Shown here: piece by piece, positions 30,063 to 39,831 of the stretch | Layout of the letters: every line of letters starts with the position of its first letter | How positions within the stretch are numbered: position 1 is the stretch's first letter | Source of the DNA: Vibrio parahaemolyticus | Lineage (GTDB): Bacteria; Pseudomonadota; Gammaproteobacteria; Enterobacterales; Vibrionaceae | Length of the DNA stretch: 64,000 nt | Direction: 5' to 3' | NCBI RefSeq assembly: GCF_900460535.1 | Contig: NZ_UHIL01000001.1 | Coordinates: forward strand, 3,224,001-3,288,000 | Notes under the pieces: generated by a model | Databases searched by the model: none | What the model was told of the DNA's origin: nothing | What the model saw: the letters and a program-made list of their open reading frames with translations, nothing else | Translations under genes and position numbers: made by a program

Positions 30063-32072
30063 TTATTTTTTCCGCCAGCGATTTCGTCTTCCCAATTTAA
30101 CTTGGGATTCTGATTGAGAATGTTGCGCTGTTTGTGGGCGAGGAAGATATTGCTGCTCTGCAGAAAAATAGCGTCCTTGTCCGCCGTACACACCTAATTC
30201 AAGAAGCGTGTTTAGCTCTTGTTGATTCTCAATTCCCACTGCTATGATTTTGGTTTTGCTGTTCGCCGCTGCACCTAGCATACTGCGGACAAAAAGCTGG
30301 TTCTCATGTCGCTGATCGATTTTTGCTACCAAGCTGCGATGAAGCTTGAGATAACGAATGTCCACTTCTTTTAGGTAGTGAGTGCTGACGATGGTTCGTC
30401 CCGCTTGCCCCACCATGAGATGGCATCCCAAACCGGCCAGCATTTTAGCGACTGGTCGCATAAAGTCTAAGTGTCTTACAAATTGTGCTTCCACAAACTC
30501 AAAATTGAGACACTTTCTCTGCTCGCGTGACAACTGTAAAAGTTCATCACGAAACCACTTGAAGTATTCGCGATTCGAAAAAGGCGTCACATTTAGATTT
30601 AGAGCATAATTTTTAGAGCTGTCAAAATTCTCTTTAAAGTCTTTTAAGAATTTATGAAGTACAGCTCTATCCATTTGAGCTTCATAGCCCACTTGTCTGA
30701 TAGCAGAGATAAACCGGGACGCTTTAACAATGCCATTTTCAGGATCCCGAATTCGACATGTTAACTCTTCGTGTAAGGCTTTTTTATGCGTCGCATCACT
30801 TATTGAGTGAACCGATTGTGCGTAGAGTATCACATTTTCTGATGTAAGTGCCGTATCAAATAACGTACGCCATCTCACACTTCCGCGCGCTTCTTCATCG
30901 TGGTTCCATTTCTTAAAACGGCTCCAGTTATTGTTGTTTTGTAGCTGCGCACTTCTGAGTGCCGTTTCCGCCTCATCAATAATTTGGCTGTGTCGCTCTC
31001 CCTCTTTGTACATAGTGATACCAATATGGCACCAGTTGTCGGGGTCGAGCGGATCTGGCGGCGTAAGTTTCTCTAGTTGACGAATACATTGTGAGGCCAA
31101 GTTGGCAACATCTTTGGCGCTTTGATGAGGTAAGAACAGTGCAAAATCGGCATCGTAATAACGAGAGAACACCACGTCTGGGTAACGCTGCACTAAATTG
31201 GATAACAAGCTGCCGACTTCAACAATAAACTCGTCGGTGATTTGCTTATCTTGCTCTTCTTCCACGAGCTTCCAATCTTGAATACGAATCAGCAAGACCG
31301 CGCCACGTGCGCCACTCTCTAAAAGAGCCGATTCCAGCTTGCTATCAAAGAGCACTCGATTGGCTGTTCCAGTGAGCTTATCGAGAAAAGTTTGAGTGCG
31401 GATAAAGGTATCAAAGCGGCTGCGCTCCTGACGCGCATCCTGTAATTCTTCGATCAACACATCGAGTGCTTCACTCGCGGTGTAAGGCCACTCTTTTTTA
31501 TCTCCCTTGGCGTATTGCTCAACTCGCCCCGCCAAGATCATTCTTCCTCGCTCTTCCAGCATTTCTGAACCAGCAAGCTGCTCTTTTAGCCACGCAACAC
31601 CGCGCATCAAACAAAAGATGATCAAAATAACGGCGAGAGTGATCGACCACAACGCCTGCATGGAGTAGCTGTAACCTAAGTAAGGAGGGATGGCTTTAAA
31701 ACGGATGACATAGTCTTGATTGTGAGTCAGCTGGTACTCAGTTTCAAACAAGGCCGACGCTTCTATTTGATGCGAAGTGTCTTTGAACCGATAAACGACG
31801 GCGTTGTTTGTCGAGAGCGTCATTTCAACGATGTTGCTTGCTTGCAACATTTTAGGCATCCAACGCTGCATAGAATAAGCTGCATCAGGATCTTCCATCT
31901 CTTTATCAACAACCTCGACAATCCCTTCCAAATAATGGGTAAGGTATTCTTGCCCAAGTCGTTTGAAAGAGAGGGTGCCGCCGACAAACAAGATAAACAT
32001 TGCGCATATAACGATCATGGTGACAAAAGCCACCAGCCGCGTGCTTAGCTTAAGAGTTGGGGTATACCTCAT
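30063..32072 (-). CDS. mshH: MshH, degenerate GGDEF/EAL protein (CsrD homologue)
   Basis: A 669-residue inner-membrane protein: two membrane helices (about 14-38 and 134-156) around a periplasmic loop, a HAMP-like linker, then GGDEF-like and EAL-like domains. Both active sites are degenerate: the GGDEF position reads YDADF and the EAL position reads HEEL, so no c-di-GMP synthesis or breakdown is expected. E. coli CsrD, of the same architecture, promotes turnover of the CsrB/CsrC sRNAs. I chose ATG 32072 (AAGGA about 11 bases before); a TTG at 32081 would be only two bases from that site. It heads the msh locus. Confidence 0.92.
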   Translation of the reverse strand: MRYTPTLKLSTRLVAFVTMIVICAMFILFVGGTLSFKRLGQEYLTHYLEGIVEVVDKEMEDPDAAYSMQRWMPKMLQASNIVEMTLSTNNAVVYRFKDTSHQIEASALFETEYQLTHNQDYVIRFKAIPPYLGYSYSMQALWSITLAVILIIFCLMRGVAWLKEQLAGSEMLEERGRMILAGRVEQYAKGDKKEWPYTASEALDVLIEELQDARQERSRFDTFIRTQTFLDKLTGTANRVLFDSKLESALLESGARGAVLLIRIQDWKLVEEEQDKQITDEFIVEVGSLLSNLVQRYPDVVFSRYYDADFALFLPHQSAKDVANLASQCIRQLEKLTPPDPLDPDNWCHIGITMYKEGERHSQIIDEAETALRSAQLQNNNNWSRFKKWNHDEEARGSVRWRTLFDTALTSENVILYAQSVHSISDATHKKALHEELTCRIRDPENGIVKASRFISAIRQVGYEAQMDRAVLHKFLKDFKENFDSSKNYALNLNVTPFSNREYFKWFRDELLQLSREQRKCLNFEFVEAQFVRHLDFMRPVAKMLAGLGCHLMVGQAGRTIVSTHYLKEVDIRYLKLHRSLVAKIDQRHENQLFVRSMLGAAANSKTKIIAVGIENQQELNTLLELGVYGGQGRYFSAEQQYLPRPQTAQHSQSESQVKLGRRNRWRKK

Positions 32073-32117
32073 GAATACCAAATTCCTTTTCTATTCATCA
32101 TATACCTTATTGAAATA

Positions 32118-32146
32118 TTTATACTTGATAAGTGCTCGGCAAACAA
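32118..32146 (-). promoter_or_regulatory. Predicted sigma70 promoter of mshH
   Basis: TTGTTT (32146-32141) and TATAAA (32123-32118) are separated by exactly 17 bp on the - strand, about 45 bases before the mshH ATG. It lies after the ssb terminator, so the msh secretory operon probably starts here. Confidence 0.6.
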
Positions 32147-32164
32147 TCGGATTAGTCTGATTGT
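32143..32164. promoter_or_regulatory. 22-bp dyad overlapping the mshH -35 box
   Basis: The outer six bases ACAATC and GATTGT are perfect inverted repeats with a ten-base centre; nine of eleven base pairs of the dyad match. It overlaps and extends upstream of the -35 hexamer, a typical operator position. I cannot assign a regulator. Confidence 0.4.
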
Positions 32165-32261
32165 GAGAGTTGGAAGCATATAGAGAATTGCTTTCATTGA
32201 TAAGCTTTATCGTTAGTGCGAAGTGATTAAAAAGATCGGGCTCACATGCTGAATTCAGGCA

Positions 32262-32293
32262 ATAAAAAAGCCGCGATATTCGCGGCCTTTTCG
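32262..32293 (-). terminator. Intrinsic terminator after ssb
   Basis: On the - strand, GGCCGCG-aatat-CGCGGC is followed by six T residues and TATT. It lies 20 bp after the ssb stop and separates ssb from the msh operon. Confidence 0.9.
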
Positions 32294-32312
32294 ATTCAAA
32301 CATAGCGGGGAT

Positions 32313-32843
32313 TTAGAACGGAATATCGTCATCAAAATCCATTGGTGGCTCGTTGTATTGCTGCTGTGGTTGCTGCGGAGCCTGTTGCTGCTGTTGAGGT
32401 GCATTGTATTGCTGCTGAGCCGGTTGTTGAGGTTGACCCCAACCGCCTTGCTGCTGTTGTTGACCGCCCATTGCAGGAGCGCCACCTTGAGCACGGCCAC
32501 CAAGCATTTGCATTACACCATTGAAACCTTGAACCACAACTTCTGTTGAGTAGCGATCTTGGCCACTTTGGTCTTGCCATTTACGAGTTTGAAGTTGGCC
32601 TTCAACGTAAACTTGTGAACCTTTACGCAGGTATTCACCAGCAACTTCTGCCAACTTACCGAACAACACAACACGGTGCCATTCTGTTTTTTCGCGCTGT
32701 TCGCCAGTCGCTTTGTCACGCCATGACTCAGAAGTAGCAATCGTGATGTTTGCTACCGCACCGCCATTAGGCATGTAACGAATTTCAGGGTCGTTACCTA
32801 GATTCCCCACCAAAATAACTTTGTTAATTCCACGGCTGGCCAT
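32313..32843 (-). CDS. ssb: Single-stranded DNA-binding protein Ssb
   Basis: A 176-residue SSB: OB-fold (about 1-112), a Gln/Gly/Pro-rich flexible linker (about 113-165) and the acidic tip DFDDDIPF that binds partner proteins. It tetramerises on ssDNA in replication, repair and recombination. The ATG at 32843 has GGAG upstream. It is divergent from qstR across 278 bp. No LexA box is seen before it. Confidence 0.97.
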   Translation of the reverse strand: MASRGINKVILVGNLGNDPEIRYMPNGGAVANITIATSESWRDKATGEQREKTEWHRVVLFGKLAEVAGEYLRKGSQVYVEGQLQTRKWQDQSGQDRYSTEVVVQGFNGVMQMLGGRAQGGAPAMGGQQQQQGGWGQPQQPAQQQYNAPQQQQQAPQQPQQQYNEPPMDFDDDIPF

Positions 32844-33121
32844 GATGTGCTCCGTTTCACTCTGGATCTGTATATTAATTTTAGCGCAATAGAATACACG
32901 CTTTGATGTTTTGGTTAAAGCCCAATGCCATTGTGTTCGATCACGCCCTACGCTAGAACCAAAATCTCAGTTCAACTTTCATATGTAGCATTTTTGATTC
33001 GCGTTGCAGACTTCATTCGTGAACCTTTGAATCTCAACGCATTTATTCACCAAAGCTATAGCTCTCCCCATACTTTAATGCCAACTTACGGCCTCTACTG
33101 AACCTTGGGAGATTTGAACAC

Positions 33122-33766
33122 GTGAGAAAGTCGGCTTACGCAAGAAAGCTATTTCTGATTAGTATGGAAGACGATGCTGCGCAGAAAGTCGCATCATTAG
33201 AAAAGTACATCGATATGAGCATTCCTGTAATCTCAACCGATGCCCTAATGGAAGCGAAACCCGAACATCGAAATAAAATTCTACTCATTGACTTCAGTGA
33301 ACATAAATCACTCGTTCAATCGATTAAAAACCTGCCATTGGTTTGGAAGAACTTTGAGACGGTCGTATTCAACGTTCCAAAACGCCTCACTACGGATGAA
33401 CTGCTCGCCTTCGGTCAATTAAAAGGCTTGTTTTACAGCGAAGATTCTTTAGAACAAGTAGGCGAAGGACTGAAAGGCATTGTCAACGGGCAAAACTGGC
33501 TACCACGCAACGTAACCAGCCAACTGCTGCACTACTATCGAAATGTGATAAATACCCACACCGCGCCAGCAACCGTCGATCTCACCATTCGCGAACTGCA
33601 AGTGCTGCGTTGTCTGCAAGCTGGAGCATCGAATAGCCAGATGGCAGAAGAACTGTTTGTTAGCGAATTTACGATCAAGTCGCACCTGTATCAGATCTTT
33701 AAAAAGCTCTCAGTGAAAAACCGAGTTCAAGCCATCGCTTGGGCCGATCAAAACTTGATGTCTTAA
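33122..33766 (+). CDS. qstR: QstR, LuxR-type regulator of competence
   Basis: A 214-residue response-regulator-like protein: an N-terminal receiver-like domain without an obvious full phospho-acceptor set, and a C-terminal LuxR/NarL helix-turn-helix (about 150-210, LTIRELQVLRCLQAGASN then SEFTIKSHLYQIFKKL). It is related to VpsT/CsgD. Length, sequence and the place between ssb and galU fit V. cholerae QstR (VC0396), which joins quorum-sensing (HapR) and TfoX signals to switch on competence and type VI secretion genes. The start is GTG with GGGAG about ten bases upstream. A VpsT-like function is the alternative. Confidence 0.85.
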   Translation: MRKSAYARKLFLISMEDDAAQKVASLEKYIDMSIPVISTDALMEAKPEHRNKILLIDFSEHKSLVQSIKNLPLVWKNFETVVFNVPKRLTTDELLAFGQLKGLFYSEDSLEQVGEGLKGIVNGQNWLPRNVTSQLLHYYRNVINTHTAPATVDLTIRELQVLRCLQAGASNSQMAEELFVSEFTIKSHLYQIFKKLSVKNRVQAIAWADQNLMS

Positions 33767-34023
33767 CCTTACATTCATGTATTAAGACGACTAATAGAAC
33801 CAGAAATTACGAGCCCAGCGAGTCGAATAGTGAACACAACGAGAGAGTAAGTTTCCTGTTTATTGTTAGACATAGCTCCTCAACAGCGGCACGGCCTGAC
33901 TGATCATGCTTTTTTCCGCACTGCGTCTCACATTTTTTCCTACTTTATTCATGATTCATGCGCGACTCTCGTGTTAAAGTGTTGCGCAGATTCTTGATAA
34001 TGACGAGAAAGGATATTCCCCCA

Positions 34024-34896
34024 ATGATTAAAAAATGTCTGTTCCCTGCTGCAGGCTACGGCACGCGCTTTCTTCCAGCTACAAAATCAATGCCAAAAGA
34101 AATGATGCCAGTAGTGAACAAACCGTTGATTGAATACGGCGTTGAAGAGGCAATTCAAGCTGGTATGAACGGTATGTGTATTGTGACAGGCCGTGGCAAA
34201 CACTCAATCATGGATCACTTTGATAAGAACTACGAGCTTGAGCACCAAATTAGCGGTACCAACAAAGAAGAGTTACTTGTCGATATTCGTGAGATCATTG
34301 AATCAGCGAACTTTACCTACATTCGCCAACGTGAAATGAAAGGTCTAGGTCACGCGATTCTAACGGGGCGTGAACTGGTTGGTGATGAACCTTTCGCTGT
34401 AGTACTTGCCGATGACTTGTGTGTGAACGAGGAAGAAGGCGTTCTTGCTCAAATGGTTGCGCTGTTTAAGCAATTCCGCTGTTCTATCGTGGCAGTACAA
34501 GAAGTACCTGCTGATGAGACGCACAAATACGGCGTGATTTCTGGTGAAATGATCAAAGATGACATCTACCGCGTAGATGACATGGTAGAAAAACCAGAAC
34601 CAGGCACAGCGCCAAGCAATCTTGCGATCATTGGTCGTTACATCCTTACCCCTGATATTTTTGAACTGATCGAAAACACAGAACCAGGTAAAGGTGGTGA
34701 AATCCAAATTACGGATGCGCTGCTGAAACAAGCAAAAGCCGGTTGTGTTCTCGCATATAAATTCAAAGGTAAGCGCTTTGATTGTGGTAGCGTAGAAGGC
34801 TACATTGAAGCAACAAACTACTGTTTCGAAAACTTGTACCTAAAAGATGAAAAGAAGTCTGAATTAGGTAAGCACGCGACAAAGAAAGAAGTGTAA
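34024..34896 (+). CDS. galU: UTP-glucose-1-phosphate uridylyltransferase GalU
   Basis: A 290-residue enzyme that makes UDP-glucose for LPS, capsule and glycan synthesis. The nucleotide-binding motif AAGYGTRFLPATK is at residues 9-21 and the family's DDL...VEKP segments follow. The ATG at 34024 gives the normal length; AAGGA lies about ten bases upstream. An upstream in-frame extension to 33958 has no support. Its terminator tail abuts the uvrA LexA box. Confidence 0.96.
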   Translation: MIKKCLFPAAGYGTRFLPATKSMPKEMMPVVNKPLIEYGVEEAIQAGMNGMCIVTGRGKHSIMDHFDKNYELEHQISGTNKEELLVDIREIIESANFTYIRQREMKGLGHAILTGRELVGDEPFAVVLADDLCVNEEEGVLAQMVALFKQFRCSIVAVQEVPADETHKYGVISGEMIKDDIYRVDDMVEKPEPGTAPSNLAIIGRYILTPDIFELIENTEPGKGGEIQITDALLKQAKAGCVLAYKFKGKRFDCGSVEGYIEATNYCFENLYLKDEKKSELGKHATKKEV

Positions 34897-34919
34897 ACCT
34901 TTCATCAGCCTAGACTCTA

Positions 34920-34949
34920 AAGCCCGGTTTTATACCGGGCTTTTTGTTT
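34920..34949 (+). terminator. Intrinsic terminator after galU
   Basis: AAGCCCGG-ttttata-CCGGGCTT stem followed by a TTTGTTT tail, 23 bp after the galU stop. Confidence 0.9.
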
Positions 34950-34968
34950 ACTGTTTTTTTGTCCAGTA
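34949..34968 (+). promoter_or_regulatory. LexA (SOS) box upstream of uvrA
   Basis: The site reads TACTGT-N8-CCAGTA against the gammaproteobacterial consensus TACTGT-N8-ACAGTA: 11 of 12 fixed bases match. It is about 65 bp before the uvrA start. uvrA is a known SOS gene in E. coli and Vibrio relatives, so LexA control is expected. Confidence 0.8.
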
Positions 34969-35033
34969 TTCCTTTGCACATTTCTCACACTATGTAATAC
35001 TTGCCCAACTTGGTTATACATAGAGCAAAAATG

Positions 35034-37856
35034 ATGGATAAAATAGAAGTTCGCGGTGCCCGAACCCATAACCTCAAAGACATCAATCTGACTATTCCTC
35101 GCGATAAACTGACAGTAATTACTGGGTTAAGCGGCTCCGGTAAGTCCTCTCTCGCATTCGATACCTTATATGCAGAAGGCCAACGACGTTATGTCGAATC
35201 ACTGTCTGCTTATGCTCGTCAGTTTTTGTCTCTTATGGAAAAACCAGATGTCGACCATATCGAAGGTTTATCACCGGCGATTTCTATTGAACAAAAATCG
35301 ACATCTCATAACCCTCGCTCAACCGTCGGTACCATCACCGAAGTTTACGACTACTTACGTCTGCTTTACGCTCGTGTTGGTGAACCACGCTGTCCTACTC
35401 ACCACGCCCCATTAGCCGCACAAACTGTCAGCCAGATGGTGGATAAAGTATTGGGACTGCCAGAAGGCAGTAAAATGATGCTGCTTGCTCCAATCGTAAA
35501 AGAGCGCAAAGGTGAGCATGTAAAAACACTAGAAAACCTTGCCGCACAAGGTTTTATTCGAGCGCGTATTGACGGCGAAACTTGCGATCTTTCAGATCCA
35601 CCAACACTTGAGCTACACAAAAAACACACCATTGAAGTCGTGGTCGACCGATTCAAAGTTCGCCCAGATCTGCAACAACGTTTAGCAGAGTCATTTGAGA
35701 CGACGCTAGAGCTTTCTGGTGGTATTGCGGTGGTTGCTCCGATGGATGGCGATGGGGAAGAAATCATCTTTTCCGCGAACTTCGCTTGTCCGCAATGTGG
35801 CTACAGCATGCAAGAGCTGGAACCGAGATTGTTCTCATTTAACAACCCAGCAGGCGCGTGTGGAACTTGTGATGGCTTAGGTGTACAACAGTATTTTGAT
35901 CCAAGCCGAGTGATTCAAGATGACTCACTCAGTTTGGCACAAGGTGCCATTCGTGGCTGGGATCAAAAGAATTACTATTACTTCCAAATGCTGACTTCAT
36001 TGGCGGATCATTATGGATTTGATTTGCATGCTCCGTTCAACTCTCTGCCAAAGAAAACGCAAGACGTTATTCTCAAAGGCTCAGGCCGCACCGAGATCGA
36101 GTTTAAATACATCAATGATCGCGGCGACATTCGCGTAAAGCGCCACCCATTCGAAGGGATTTTAAATACGCTTGAACGTCGTTACCGCGACACCGAGTCC
36201 AACTCAGTTCGAGAAGAGTTGGCTAAATACATCTCGACAAAATCATGCTCAAGCTGTGGCGGTACTCGTCTACGCCTTGAAGCACGTAATGTATTTATTG
36301 CCGATACCACCTTACCTGAGATCGTTGAGCTCAGTATTGCAGATGCCCTTACCTTCTTCCAAACACTCAAGCTAGAAGGTCAACGTGCGCAAATCGCAGA
36401 AAAGGTCATGAAGGAGATCAATGATCGACTACAGTTCCTTGTAAATGTGGGCTTGAACTACCTCAATTTATCCCGGAGTGCAGAGACGCTATCCGGTGGC
36501 GAAGCACAACGCATTCGCTTAGCGAGCCAAATTGGTGCAGGTCTTGTTGGTGTCATGTACGTATTAGATGAACCGTCGATCGGCCTCCACCAGCGTGATA
36601 ACGAACGACTCCTAAAAACACTGACTCATTTGCGCGATTTAGGTAATACCGTACTCGTGGTAGAACACGATGAAGATGCCATTCGCTGTGCCGATCACGT
36701 GATTGATATTGGCCCGGGAGCGGGGGTACACGGCGGTAATGTGGTTGCCGAAGGAACCATGGACGAGATCATCGCCAACCCGAACTCTCTCACAGGTCAG
36801 TATCTAAGTGGCGCAAAAGAGATAGCAGTCCCTAAAGAGCGTACCCCTCGCGATCCAAAGAAAACCGTCGAGCTACTAGGCGCAACAGGTAACAACCTGA
36901 AGAACGTCGACTTGTCTATTCCTGTCGGATTGTTTAGCTGTATTACTGGCGTGTCTGGCTCCGGTAAATCAACCTTGATCAACGATACGTTCTTCAAAAT
37001 TGCACACACCCAACTCAATGGCGCTACGACTGCACACCCATCGCCTTATAAGTCGATTAAAGGTCTAGAACATTTCGATAAGGTTATCGACATCGATCAA
37101 AGCCCAATTGGCCGAACACCGCGCTCGAACCCAGCGACGTACACGGGAATCTTTACCCCTATTCGCGAGCTGTTTGCTGGTACGCAGGAATCACGTTCAC
37201 GTGGTTACAAACCTGGCCGCTTTAGTTTTAACGTTCGTGGTGGTCGCTGTGAAGCTTGTCAGGGGGATGGTGTTATCAAAGTCGAGATGCACTTCTTACC
37301 AGACGTGTACGTGCCATGTGATGTGTGTAAAGGGAAGCGCTATAACCGCGAAACACTGGAAGTACGCTACAAAGGCAAAACCATCGATGAAGTACTGGAA
37401 ATGACCGTCGAGGATGCTCGCACCTTCTTCGATCCTGTTCCTGCGATTGCCCGCAAGCTGCAAACTCTAATGGATGTTGGTCTGTCTTACATTCGTTTAG
37501 GTCAAGCGGCAACCACATTATCAGGCGGCGAAGCGCAGCGAGTGAAATTGGCAAGAGAGCTATCCAAGCGTGATACGGGTAAAACCTTGTACATTCTAGA
37601 TGAGCCAACAACTGGTCTGCACTTCCATGATATTCAGCAGTTATTGACCGTACTTCATCGCCTGCGCGATCACGGGAATACCGTTGTGGTTATCGAGCAT
37701 AACTTGGACGTCATCAAAACAGCAGACTGGATCATCGACTTAGGACCAGAAGGCGGACAAGGCGGCGGAGAGATCATTGCCCAGGGAACACCAGAAGATG
37801 TGTCTCAGATCGAAGGTTCGCACACAGCTCGATTCCTTAAGCCTATGTTGAAATAG
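35034..37856 (+). CDS. uvrA: UvrABC excinuclease subunit A
   Basis: A 940-residue protein, the same length as E. coli UvrA. Two ABC ATPase modules: Walker [10 protein letters not shown] at 31-39 and GVSGSGKST near 640, each with an LSGGEAQR signature. Zinc-binding CxxC pairs include CPQC near 253 and CEACQGDG / CDVCKG near 740-765. It finds helix-distorting lesions and loads UvrB. The start MDKIEVRG matches the family; the ATG at 35031 and a TTG at 35001 are alternatives, and no strong ribosome-binding site is seen. Confidence 0.97.
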   Translation: MDKIEVRGARTHNLKDINLTIPRDKLTVITGLSGSGKSSLAFDTLYAEGQRRYVESLSAYARQFLSLMEKPDVDHIEGLSPAISIEQKSTSHNPRSTVGTITEVYDYLRLLYARVGEPRCPTHHAPLAAQTVSQMVDKVLGLPEGSKMMLLAPIVKERKGEHVKTLENLAAQGFIRARIDGETCDLSDPPTLELHKKHTIEVVVDRFKVRPDLQQRLAESFETTLELSGGIAVVAPMDGDGEEIIFSANFACPQCGYSMQELEPRLFSFNNPAGACGTCDGLGVQQYFDPSRVIQDDSLSLAQGAIRGWDQKNYYYFQMLTSLADHYGFDLHAPFNSLPKKTQDVILKGSGRTEIEFKYINDRGDIRVKRHPFEGILNTLERRYRDTESNSVREELAKYISTKSCSSCGGTRLRLEARNVFIADTTLPEIVELSIADALTFFQTLKLEGQRAQIAEKVMKEINDRLQFLVNVGLNYLNLSRSAETLSGGEAQRIRLASQIGAGLVGVMYVLDEPSIGLHQRDNERLLKTLTHLRDLGNTVLVVEHDEDAIRCADHVIDIGPGAGVHGGNVVAEGTMDEIIANPNSLTGQYLSGAKEIAVPKERTPRDPKKTVELLGATGNNLKNVDLSIPVGLFSCITGVSGSGKSTLINDTFFKIAHTQLNGATTAHPSPYKSIKGLEHFDKVIDIDQSPIGRTPRSNPATYTGIFTPIRELFAGTQESRSRGYKPGRFSFNVRGGRCEACQGDGVIKVEMHFLPDVYVPCDVCKGKRYNRETLEVRYKGKTIDEVLEMTVEDARTFFDPVPAIARKLQTLMDVGLSYIRLGQAATTLSGGEAQRVKLARELSKRDTGKTLYILDEPTTGLHFHDIQQLLTVLHRLRDHGNTVVVIEHNLDVIKTADWIIDLGPEGGQGGGEIIAQGTPEDVSQIEGSHTARFLKPMLK

Positions 37857-37874
37857 AAAAAACAGGTAAAGTAC

Positions 37875-37901
37875 AAAGACCAGCCAACGCTGGTCTTTTT
37901 T
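37875..37901 (+). terminator. Intrinsic terminator after uvrA
   Basis: AAAGACCAGC-caac-GCTGGTCTTT stem followed by further T residues, 18 bp after the stop. Confidence 0.9.
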
Positions 37902-37923
37902 CATTCAAAACAATGCAATATAT

Positions 37924-39702
37924 ATGGCTACTATACATGTAAGTGGAACCAAACTTTCTCCTGAAAAAGTACAAGTTCCTCTCAATCGCAAGTTTCTCAT
38001 CGCCTTGGCCGTTCTGTTTTTACTGGCCATGCACTTTTTTATGCCCAATCCAGGTGGGTCAGGGTTAGCCTTATCCTTCAACGCAACAACGTGGATTGCA
38101 TTTAGCTTTGCGTTAGGTATCGGTTGCTATCAGCTCGCGAGTAACCGCATTTTACGCTATTCAAAGCTAACCATAGGGTTACTGATCAGCGCGATCATCA
38201 TGACGTTGCCAGTATTCTACCCCAATGCGGACAGCACTCTGGCAGCGAACAAACTTATCGGCCTGTGGAGTGGTTTCCTGTTTTTTGTTGTCTTACAGCA
38301 ATTTCATTTCAGTAATAAGCATCGCCAACGGTTACTTTGGTTCATCGTACTGGCTGTCGTGATTGAAGCTCTATTTGGTCTGACGCAATATCTTTTTCTA
38401 AAACCAGGGAATCCTTTCGGCTACGACACGATTGCTAACCGTCCGTACGGGATCTTTCAGCAACCGAATGTGATGGCTAGCTTTCTCGCTACTGGATTAG
38501 TCATTGCCAGTTACCTTCTAGCTCGTCAACCCTATAAGTACTCACGTAAGCTAAGCGACGTTTACCTTTTGTATGCCGTACCTGTTGTTACCTTGCCGTT
38601 GATTGTCGCGTTAGCTTCGCGCACAGGATGGCTAGCGACCATCATCGGTTTGTTGTTAGTGATTCCGTATATGTATCGCTTTGCAACCAAAGGCCGCTTT
38701 ATTCGCTGGATCGCAGCTTTGGTTACGGGCTTGGTGCTCTCGTTCGTTGTAATGAGCATTGCATTCCCGGATGGAAGTGGACTGGCGACAGAGAAAGTGA
38801 ATATGGAATCGCCTCGAGCGTACACTTTCCCTCAAACCTTGGATATGGTGATCGAGAAACCGTTCACTGGCTACGGTTACGGTAAGTTTGAATCTGAGTA
38901 CATGCTGTACACCGCACGCCAGCATGCGCTGAATGAGAACTATCCTGCAGGCTTGCCATCGATGGATCATCCACACAATGAAATGTTGTACTGGGGCGTA
39001 GAAGGTGGGCTTCTGCCTGTATTAGGCATAATCCTCGCAATGGGATTGGTTTTACATCGGATTTATCAAGCCAAACGTGGCACACGCCTAGCGTTGCTTG
39101 CGTTATTCATTCCTATCGTACTTCACTCTCAGTTGGAATATCCGTTTTATCACTCTCTCGCGCACTGGCTGATTTTCATCATTTTGCTGTATTGGGTCGA
39201 CCAGCGTGTCTCGCGATATCGCCAAGTTGGGTTTAGCAAAGTGACCAAAAGTCTGCTACGTGTTTTTAGCTTGGTGATTCCGGCCGTGTTTACCTTCTAT
39301 ATGGTGAGCGCACTACACACAAACTACATTCTGACGAAGTTCGAAACTACGCGACCAACTAATCCTGATATTTTGAATCAGGTAAGTAACCCGGTCGTAT
39401 GGAAAGACAGATTTGACTGGGACGTTTACAGTACCTTTTTGAATATTGGTCTGTACAAGCAAGATCCAAGTTTGATTCAACCTTATATTGATTGGTCATT
39501 GCAGATCATTAAAGATAAGCCACGCCCTGCGTTCTACAATAACTTGATCTTGGCTTATCAAGGACTGGATGACAGCAGTAAAGCGGAACAAATTCGTGCA
39601 GAGGCTCAATTCCTATTTCCGAACATCGACTTTAGCCAAGTAAATTATCAACCACCCTCACAAGCCCAATCGGCAACGACTAGCGTGTCTGATGCGGAAT
39701 AG
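37924..39702 (+). CDS. pglL: PglL-type protein O-oligosaccharyltransferase (Wzy_C family)
   Basis: A 592-residue protein with about a dozen membrane helices in the first 440 residues, the Wzy_C ligase region with a large periplasmic loop (about 290-355) containing the conserved HPHNEMLYWGVEGG motif, and a soluble C-terminal tail. It fits the PglL_A/Wzy_C_2 family and the position of V. cholerae VC0393, shown to act as PglL when expressed in E. coli. Such enzymes move lipid-linked oligosaccharides to Ser/Thr of pilins and other proteins. An O-antigen ligase is the main alternative. No Shine-Dalgarno is visible at the ATG, so the true start could lie downstream. Confidence 0.82.
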   Translation: MATIHVSGTKLSPEKVQVPLNRKFLIALAVLFLLAMHFFMPNPGGSGLALSFNATTWIAFSFALGIGCYQLASNRILRYSKLTIGLLISAIIMTLPVFYPNADSTLAANKLIGLWSGFLFFVVLQQFHFSNKHRQRLLWFIVLAVVIEALFGLTQYLFLKPGNPFGYDTIANRPYGIFQQPNVMASFLATGLVIASYLLARQPYKYSRKLSDVYLLYAVPVVTLPLIVALASRTGWLATIIGLLLVIPYMYRFATKGRFIRWIAALVTGLVLSFVVMSIAFPDGSGLATEKVNMESPRAYTFPQTLDMVIEKPFTGYGYGKFESEYMLYTARQHALNENYPAGLPSMDHPHNEMLYWGVEGGLLPVLGIILAMGLVLHRIYQAKRGTRLALLALFIPIVLHSQLEYPFYHSLAHWLIFIILLYWVDQRVSRYRQVGFSKVTKSLLRVFSLVIPAVFTFYMVSALHTNYILTKFETTRPTNPDILNQVSNPVVWKDRFDWDVYSTFLNIGLYKQDPSLIQPYIDWSLQIIKDKPRPAFYNNLILAYQGLDDSSKAEQIRAEAQFLFPNIDFSQVNYQPPSQAQSATTSVSDAE

Positions 39703-39708
39703 ACAAAC

Positions 39709-39738
39709 AAAAAAGCGAAGGACTTCCTTCGCTTTTTT
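39709..39738. terminator. Bidirectional terminator between pglL and aminotransferase
   Basis: AAAAAAGCGAAGG-actt-CCTTCGCTTTTTT: a near-perfect palindrome with A and T runs on both sides, placed between convergent genes. Confidence 0.88.
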
Positions 39739-39831
39739 GCTTTCAGCCCAATGATTTTAGGCCCTGTTGGTCTATGAGTAATGAGAAAAACTCTGAGTTC
39801 CAAGCTCTTGAGACGCTCTAATGCGCAACTC

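Noticed and set aside
32844..32900. LexA box before ssb (CTGTATATTAATTTTAG)
   Set aside because: The second half-site is TTTT instead of ACAG; no dyad symmetry.
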